64,000 bases of DNA from Lachnospiraceae bacterium (GTDB taxonomy: Bacteria > Bacillota > Clostridia > Lachnospirales > Lachnospiraceae). Positions within the stretch are counted from its first letter, which is position 1; each line of letters begins with the position of its first letter. Both the position numbers and the translations under genes were made by a program. The notes under the pieces are model-generated. The model saw nothing but the letters and a program-made list of their open reading frames with translations. It did not search any database and had not been told where the DNA came from. Shown here in pieces: positions 58,834 to 64,000 of this stretch. The stretch covers positions 62,001-126,000 of the forward strand of contig JAFSIS010000070.1 of the NCBI GenBank assembly GCA_017439665.1, read 5' to 3'.

Positions 58834-59709
58834 ATGGGGGAATTAAAGAAGCATCAGCCTCCGATGGCAATTGATGAACAAGTTGAAAATTTGAAAAGTA
58901 TTGGATTGATTGTCGAAGATGAGGAGTACGCAAAGAAAATACTTAATGATATTTCATATTTTAGATTGGTGAAGGCATACAGCCTTAATTTGAAATCGAA
59001 GAATGGAAATTACAATGAGCAAACAACCTTTGAGGAAATAGTTGATCTGTATCTATTCAATGCGAATTTTAGACAAATTATATTCCCAGAAATAGAAAAA
59101 ATAGAAATTAATGTAAGGTGCAGATCAGCTAATTATTTTGCAGAACACTATGGCGTACTGGGATATATGGATGCAGAGAATTTTGCTAAAGAAGAATATC
59201 ATACAGAATTTTTACGCGATATTGAAGAAGAGATTAGAAGAAACTCCAAGGCACCGTTTGTACGCAATTTCAGAGAAAATTATGAAGGTGGTAGTTTACC
59301 TATTTATGCATTAGTAGAAGTATTCAGTTTTGGTACTTTATCAAAATTTTACAAAAATATGCATAATAAGGATAAAAAAGCTATTGCAAAGACTTTTGGC
59401 GTAGGTTATACATATGTAGAAAGTTGGCTGGAAAGCATTTCGTATGTAAGAAATATTTGTGCGCATTATGGACGGTTATATAATGCAAAATTGACGAAGA
59501 GCCCTATACTGTATAAGGAGTATGTGCAAGTTGGGATAGGCAATAACAGAATCTTTGGAGTGCTTCTATGTATGAAGCATTTGCTTAAGCAGGATGCACA
59601 TTGGAATTTGTTTGTGGATAAAATAGAGATGCTTTTTGATAAATATGAAAGTGTTCAAATTAATACTATGGGATTTCCACCAAATTGGAAAGATTTGCTT
59701 CGAAATTGA
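58834..59709 (+). CDS. Abi family protein (Abi_2, AbiD/AbiF type)
   Basis: 291 residues. KHQPPMAIDEQVENLKSIGL and YFRLVKAYSLNLKS at the start, SRLPIYALVEV-like segment GSLPIYALVEVFSFGTLSKF in the middle, and SYVRNICAHYGRLYN with the RN-x3-H motif of HEPN ribonucleases. Abi_2 proteins abort phage infection, probably by cutting RNA. AT-rich. Promoter and structured RNA precede it. Confidence 0.92.
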   Translation: MGELKKHQPPMAIDEQVENLKSIGLIVEDEEYAKKILNDISYFRLVKAYSLNLKSKNGNYNEQTTFEEIVDLYLFNANFRQIIFPEIEKIEINVRCRSANYFAEHYGVLGYMDAENFAKEEYHTEFLRDIEEEIRRNSKAPFVRNFRENYEGGSLPIYALVEVFSFGTLSKFYKNMHNKDKKAIAKTFGVGYTYVESWLESISYVRNICAHYGRLYNAKLTKSPILYKEYVQVGIGNNRIFGVLLCMKHLLKQDAHWNLFVDKIEMLFDKYESVQINTMGFPPNWKDLLRN

Positions 59710-59758
59710 AGAAAAAATAAGCAACATTTTTAAGTTATAATAAAGATAGATAATAGAA

Positions 59759-59803
59759 AAAGGATGCTGCACAACGTAAATTAGTGCAGCATCCTTATTT
59801 TTT
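59759..59803. terminator. Bidirectional terminator
   Basis: AGGATGCTGCAC with GTGCAGCATCCT (59761-59795), loop of 11, T run on the plus strand and A-rich before it. Serves Abi and the DUF3048 gene. Confidence 0.88.
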
Positions 59804-60934
59804 CTAATCTTCAAAACTGAAGGTGTCTCCGTCTTCTACGATACAGATCATGGTTTTTCCGGTATTTAACTGGATCTCATTTCCGTTGTCGTCGTAGTAG
59901 CGGGTGGTTCCGTAGTCGGAGGTCTTTTTCCAGGTTACATGGATGGCTTTTCCTTCAGTAAAGAACCAGCCGTCTCTGGTGCTGTCAATACACTGGAAGG
60001 CAAGGTAGCCTTTTGCGTCACGAACCTCATGGTAGGTAAACTGTACCAGTACGTTCTTAAAGGCCAGCTGTTCGCCGGTAGCCTGGTCCTTGTGTGCACC
60101 GCCGGAGGTCTTCTGGAAACGGTAGTAGAGACCATCGGCTTCATTATACTCAAACCAGGTCTGAGTGGTAGGATAAGCACTGGCAAGATCAATCTTCTTT
60201 GCTACAGCGGCATCGCTATACTGAGTAAGTGTGTTGGGCTCGGTTTTGCTGGCAAACTGGAAGTGGGAAGTATTGTCTACATAGTCGGTTCTGGCTTCCA
60301 GAGGATAGCCCAGACGATTTGCCTCTGCGTAGATATCCGCACCATCCAGATAGAGGTTCTGAGGGGCAGAACGGTCAGTGGTACGGTAGAAAACACCGCT
60401 GGGAGCAGTTAATGCATTAATATTGTGGGTGTCCTTACGTCCGATAACTTCGTCTATGTAAAAAGGGCCGCCGGCATGTACATAGAGGGCATCCCATTCA
60501 AAAGCCCAGTAGATAAAGTAATCACGGCAGCTTCGGATATTCCCTACACGCTCCAGCTCGGTCCAGTCGCCGTAAATTGCCATTAAACGGGTAATTTCCC
60601 CTTCCACCAGACATTCATAAAGAATATCTGCATTGGAAAGATTATAATGGGGCAGAGCACCCTTGTCATTGGGAACCATAACTGCCATGGGTCTTAAGGA
60701 AGCGATTTCTTCATCTACCCATTCATTGGTAAGAGGGCTTCTTACCATACCTTCTTCAGGGGGTAAGTCCTCATTCACTTCTTCTTCAACAACAACCTCT
60801 TCTGTCTCAACTGCAGGAGCTTCTTCCACGACTGTTGCTTCCTGTACTGCTTCAGGTTCTTCTTCCTTTCCGCAGGCGGTAAGCATCAGGGCAGAGGATA
60901 AAGCTACCAGGAATAATAATTTGAGTTTTTTCAT
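59804..60934 (-). CDS. DUF3048 lipoprotein (YerB-like)
   Basis: 376 residues. Signal MKKLKLLFLVALSSALMLTAC with a lipobox, an acidic stretch (PEAVQEATVVEEAPAVETEE), and a long domain with NEWVDEEIASLRPMAVMVPN, ALPHYNLSNADILYECLVEG and VFYRTTDRSAPQNLYLDGAD that marks DUF3048. Membrane-anchored; function not known. Confidence 0.88.
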   Translation of the reverse strand: MKKLKLLFLVALSSALMLTACGKEEEPEAVQEATVVEEAPAVETEEVVVEEEVNEDLPPEEGMVRSPLTNEWVDEEIASLRPMAVMVPNDKGALPHYNLSNADILYECLVEGEITRLMAIYGDWTELERVGNIRSCRDYFIYWAFEWDALYVHAGGPFYIDEVIGRKDTHNINALTAPSGVFYRTTDRSAPQNLYLDGADIYAEANRLGYPLEARTDYVDNTSHFQFASKTEPNTLTQYSDAAVAKKIDLASAYPTTQTWFEYNEADGLYYRFQKTSGGAHKDQATGEQLAFKNVLVQFTYHEVRDAKGYLAFQCIDSTRDGWFFTEGKAIHVTWKKTSDYGTTRYYDDNGNEIQLNTGKTMICIVEDGDTFSFED

Positions 60935-60983
60935 CGTATCCTCGCTTTCTCATGTATTTTGATTTTTCCCTTGTAACCGTCAA

Positions 60984-61012
60984 ATTATAGCATAGAATAA
61001 GAGCCTCGTCAT
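60984..61012 (-). promoter_or_regulatory. Candidate promoter of the DUF3048 gene
   Basis: On the minus strand TATAAT (60984-60989) with ATGACG 17 bases upstream (61007-61012). It is divergent from the rfbD promoter. Confidence 0.4.
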
Positions 61013-61059
61013 CAAAAAATCAAAACTTCATGCAATCTTAAGCTTTTTGGTTTCGATTA

Positions 61060-61088
61060 TTGTCCTTTTGGACCCTTTAGCGTATAAT
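61060..61088 (+). promoter_or_regulatory. Promoter of rfbD
   Basis: TTGTCC (61060-61065), a 17-base spacer and perfect TATAAT (61083-61088). Confidence 0.6.
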
Positions 61089-61132
61089 GTGAAGCAAAGC
61101 TTTAGATTGAGAGAGGAAAATAGGAGAAAGCC

Positions 61133-61990
61133 ATGAAAAAAATATTGGTTACCGGCTGCAACGGACAGCTGGGAAGAGCGGTAAATCAATTTTATGCAAA
61201 AAGAACGGATCTGGAATTTGTAAATACGGATGTAGAAGAGCTGGATATTGCCAATGTAGATGAGGTGGTGGCTCTGACCCGTAAGGTGAATCCCTACGCC
61301 ATTATTAACTGTGCGGCCTATACGGCAGTGGATGCCTGTGAGACCAACCGGGATCTGGCCTTTAAGGTAAACACTTTGGGAGCGAGGAATCTGGCTATTG
61401 CGGCCTCAGAAACAGGGGCAAAGCTGGTTCATATTTCCACCGACTATGTCTTTGACGGAACGAAGCAGGGGGCCTATTACGAAACGGATCCCACCGGACC
61501 TGCCAGTGTATACGGAGCCACCAAGGAAGCGGCAGAACGAATGGTGAAGGAGCTTTGTAACCGGTTTTTTATTTTAAGGACAGCGTGGCTTTATGGAGAG
61601 GGTAAAAATTTTGCGAAGACCATGCTTCGTATTGCAGAAAACAGCGATAAGGTAAGGGTAGTATGTGACCAGATCGGAACACCTACCAGCACACTGGAAC
61701 TGACGAAGGGAATCGACTCCCTGCTGTTTAGCGATAATTACGGACTTTTCCATGCTACCTGTGAAGGTCAGTGCTCCTGGGCAGATTTTGCCAGAAAGGT
61801 CTTTGTGCTGGCAGATAAAAAGATGACCGTGGAGGACGTAACCACCGAGCAGTATCTGGCAGATTATCCTCAGCAGGCGGCCCGTCCGGCCAATTCCGTA
61901 CTGGAGAACTATATGTTCAGGATGACCGGGGGATACCAATTTGCCGATTGGGAAGAGGCTATCGCCACATACATGAAGACACTGATATAA
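61133..61990 (+). CDS. rfbD: dTDP-4-dehydrorhamnose reductase
   Basis: 285 residues. VTGCNGQLGRAVNQFY is the NAD(P)-binding loop, INCAAYTAVDACE and STDYVFDGTKQGAYYE follow, and VYGATKEAAE gives the YxxxK active site. Last step of dTDP-rhamnose synthesis, used in surface glycans. rfbABC are not in the window. A large membrane glycosyltransferase-like gene follows by 13 bases. Confidence 0.94.
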   Translation: MKKILVTGCNGQLGRAVNQFYAKRTDLEFVNTDVEELDIANVDEVVALTRKVNPYAIINCAAYTAVDACETNRDLAFKVNTLGARNLAIAASETGAKLVHISTDYVFDGTKQGAYYETDPTGPASVYGATKEAAERMVKELCNRFFILRTAWLYGEGKNFAKTMLRIAENSDKVRVVCDQIGTPTSTLELTKGIDSLLFSDNYGLFHATCEGQCSWADFARKVFVLADKKMTVEDVTTEQYLADYPQQAARPANSVLENYMFRMTGGYQFADWEEAIATYMKTLI

Positions 61991-62003
61991 AAGGACGCAG
62001 GAA

Positions 62004-63713
62004 ATGATCAAAGGAATTTCAGAAAACCGGAGAATTTGGTTGGTAGGGTTAAGCTTAATTATGATGCTGCAGCTTATTGTGGCATCATATTTTTGTATGG
62101 AAAAACAGGGCTATCATTATGATGAGTACTATTCCTATTATTCCTCCAATGTAACCTATGGTCTGGCACCCACGGACAGAGAGTGGAAGGATGGGGGAGA
62201 GATCAGGAGTGAATTCATGGTATTGCCGGATGAGGGCTTCAACTATGGAATGGTAAGATTGATGCAGACCTATGATGTACATCCGCCCCTTTACTATTTT
62301 TTCCTGCATACGGTATGCTCCTTCTTTCCCGGGATATTTTCCAAATGGTTCGGGCTGGGATTGAATCTGCAGTTTTTTTGCATAGCGTATTGGCTTTTTG
62401 CCAGGATCAGCTATGAGATTTTCAGACAAAACAAAGGGATGACGGCTCTGGCCTGTCTGCTTTTCGGTTTCCAGCCGGGGATCATGAGCGGGATTACCTT
62501 TATCCGGATGTATATGCTGCTTTTGGTCTGGTGCCTGGCCCTTACCTGTTGGCATATTCCTTTTTGGAAAGGGAATCTCAGCCTGAGGCCGGGCCGGATA
62601 ATCGGCTTGATCCTGTTGGTGACAGCGGGATTTTTGACCCATTATTATTTTGCGGTCTTTCTCTTTTTCCTGGCGGCCTTTACCTGTTTATTCCATTGGC
62701 TGATGAATAAAAGATTGAAGGAAAGCGTTGTCTATGGAAGCTGTGTGTGTGCAGGAATGGTTCTGGCGGTGGCTCTGTATCCCGCAAGCCTTTCCCATAT
62801 TTTTCGGGGGTATCGGGGTACAGAAGCCACAGGAGCCTTTTTTGACCTGTCCAATACTCTGCTCAGACTGGATTTTTTTACCCGACTGATGAATGATTCT
62901 GTGTTTGGGGGAGCCTTCTGGCTGCTGATGCTCCTGCTTGTGGTGGCAGCAGGTTTACTGCTTTTGAAAGGTGTAAAAAGAAAAGAAGCAGGGGAAATTT
63001 TCAAAAGAATGAAACAAAAAGAGGCAGGGAAAGCTTCGAAGGAGGTAAATCCTGTTGCATACGGCTGCCTGCTTACGGTGACACTGGGCTATTTTTTTGT
63101 GGTAGCCAAAACGGCACTCTTAAATGCTGAGGAAGCCAACCGCTATGAACTCCCTGTTTACGGCTTCTGGCTGCTGCTGGTACTGGGAGCCGTTTATGCA
63201 GCTGCAGTCCGGCTGGCAGAAGGCGGTAAGTGGGCTTTGTATAAAGGGGAAAAGGCCAAAGAGAGACAGACCAAGGGGGGAAACAGAGAAGAAAGAGCCG
63301 GGAAGAGTCTGTTCGTTGGCATAGCCACGGCAGTTATTCTGGGCTGCCAGCTTTTGGCATTGGGCCAGGGAAAGGTACAGTTTCTTTACCCCGAAGATGC
63401 GAAGAATGTGGCCTGGGCAGCAGAGCATAAGACAGAGATGATCATTTATCTCTATAATCCAAATAATATGTGGATGATCTGGGATGAATCGGAAGAATTG
63501 ATGCAGTACGAACGGATTTATTTTGTCAGTCTGGCTGATACTGTACCTATAGAGGAGAAGGAACTTTTGGAAGCAGACAGGATCTATGTGTATACCTCCC
63601 GCATGGAAGCAGGAGAAGAACTGATGGACAGGCTTTTGGAGGACAGTACAGAGCTTTCCGGCAAAGAAAAGATCCGTGAGCTGCTTTACTGCGATCTGTA
63701 CTGTCTGGATTAA
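62004..63713 (+). CDS. GT-C type multipass membrane protein
   Basis: 569 residues, about ten membrane helices. First helix SLIMMLQLIVASYFCMEKQG, then HYDEYYSYYSSNVTYG, whose D-E is placed like the first extracellular loop motif of GT-C glycosyltransferases such as ArnT and PMT. A charged insert (RKEAGEIFKRMKQKEAGKAS) and a C-terminal soluble part follow. Next to rfbD it probably serves a surface glycan (inference). Confidence 0.65.
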   Translation: MIKGISENRRIWLVGLSLIMMLQLIVASYFCMEKQGYHYDEYYSYYSSNVTYGLAPTDREWKDGGEIRSEFMVLPDEGFNYGMVRLMQTYDVHPPLYYFFLHTVCSFFPGIFSKWFGLGLNLQFFCIAYWLFARISYEIFRQNKGMTALACLLFGFQPGIMSGITFIRMYMLLLVWCLALTCWHIPFWKGNLSLRPGRIIGLILLVTAGFLTHYYFAVFLFFLAAFTCLFHWLMNKRLKESVVYGSCVCAGMVLAVALYPASLSHIFRGYRGTEATGAFFDLSNTLLRLDFFTRLMNDSVFGGAFWLLMLLLVVAAGLLLLKGVKRKEAGEIFKRMKQKEAGKASKEVNPVAYGCLLTVTLGYFFVVAKTALLNAEEANRYELPVYGFWLLLVLGAVYAAAVRLAEGGKWALYKGEKAKERQTKGGNREERAGKSLFVGIATAVILGCQLLALGQGKVQFLYPEDAKNVAWAAEHKTEMIIYLYNPNNMWMIWDESEELMQYERIYFVSLADTVPIEEKELLEADRIYVYTSRMEAGEELMDRLLEDSTELSGKEKIRELLYCDLYCLD

Positions 63714-63719
63714 GGCTCC

Positions 63720-64000
63720 TTACGACATAATGAAGTAAGCGGTGAGGATGCCCAGGATGGCACCGGCCAGAACCTGAAGAGGAGTATGGCCTACGAATTC
63801 CTTCAGCTGCTTCTCGATGTCCATATCCTTGCCCATATGGGAGAACAGCTCCACCATATCATTTAACACCTTGGCCTGTTTTCCGGTCTCCTGACGTACG
63901 CCGATGGCATCGTACATGACTACCATGGCCAGGATGGCTGTTACGGCAAACTCAAAGCTTCCGGCTCCATATTGTATGGCGCAGGCAGCAGCCAGGGCAC
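63720..64000 (-). CDS. Divergent PAP2 family (DUF212) protein, N-terminus outside window
   Basis: About 93 codons of the C-terminal part are visible on the minus strand. FAVTAILAMVVMYDAIGVRQ and the end LKEFVGHTPLQVLAGAILGI match the DUF212/YuiD family (divergent PAP2). The upstream frame is open to the window edge with GAGSFEFAVT, so the start lies beyond 64000. Converges on the GT-C gene with little space. Confidence 0.85.
   Translation of the reverse strand, partial: ALAAACAIQYGAGSFEFAVTAILAMVVMYDAIGVRQETGKQAKVLNDMVELFSHMGKDMDIEKQLKEFVGHTPLQVLAGAILGILTAYFIMS

Noticed and set aside
1..64000. CRISPR array
   Set aside because: No regularly spaced repeats of 23-47 bases and no cas genes were seen.

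Overview
The window is a piece of a chromosome from an anaerobic, probably flagellated member of the Lachnospiraceae (Firmicutes, Clostridia). This is inferred from gene content and order: an ireB-ruvX-DUF1292 run followed by RNase J, YlbF-like, MltG-like, TrmR and U32 genes; type III glutamine synthetase; superoxide reductase; an mbl-flhO-flhP block; a comFC-yvyF pair; and cdaA-cdaR-glmM. Core genes look moderate in GC with strong purine-rich ribosome binding sites. Two stretches (about 14.2-21.3 kb and 36.8-38.8 kb) and a short one near 58-59.7 kb are visibly AT-richer and hold accessory genes.

Layout. 1-14 kb: ribosome and tRNA modification (prmA, rsmE, cysteine desulfurase with thiI, mtaB, trmR, trhP), RNA decay (RNase J), small regulators (ireB, ruvX, DUF1292, YlbF-like), a short MltG-like membrane protein and glnN. 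14.1-21.3 kb: a tRNA-Gln gene followed by a decayed island, with a second partial tRNA-Gln copy 3 kb downstream. The island holds an integrase remnant, a HIRAN gene broken by a 103-bp MITE, a RelE/ParE-type toxin-antitoxin pair, a DUF3791-DUF3990 pair, a DUF4143-type ATPase, a broken macrodomain gene and an MNT-HEPN pair. 21.5-36.7 kb: Mrp, ferritin and a bacterioferritin-associated ferredoxin-like protein, acyl-ACP thioesterase, CvfB-like, an HPr-like protein, CstA, YjfB, the ftsE-ftsX-pcsB-like-ctp cell division block, then superoxide reductase, thioredoxin and thioredoxin reductase. 36.8-38.9 kb: a YefM/RelE-type pair and an MNT-HEPN pair in front of uvrB, framed by duplicated segments that include an SOS (LexA) box. 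39-57.8 kb: uvrBA, mbl, flagellar rod genes, recD2, comFC, yvyF, membrane proteins, cdaA-cdaR-glmM, ptsH and leuA. 57.8-64 kb: a truncated polysaccharide pyruvyl transferase, an Abi_2 protein with a putative upstream structured RNA, a DUF3048 lipoprotein, rfbD, a large GT-C-like membrane protein and a DUF212 protein that runs off the end.

Four observations stand out. (1) A compact leader element, a 5-bp stem with a 4-nt loop followed by AGAATGAG and the Shine-Dalgarno sequence, precedes at least four unrelated housekeeping genes (ireB, glnN, mrp, glmM), with base changes that keep the stem. Other genes have hairpins that sit close to or touch the Shine-Dalgarno. (2) In front of uvrB, a toxin-antitoxin unit appears to have been duplicated and the inside of the second copy replaced by an MNT-HEPN pair, so that the SOS box of uvrB is also present upstream of the new pair. 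(3) The island after tRNA-Gln carries toxin-antitoxin cassettes that share near-identical promoter and terminator flanks. (4) The Abi_2 gene has its own promoter and a structured RNA directly upstream, an arrangement resembling RNA-antitoxin loci. All functions are from reading the sequence; no database search was run.
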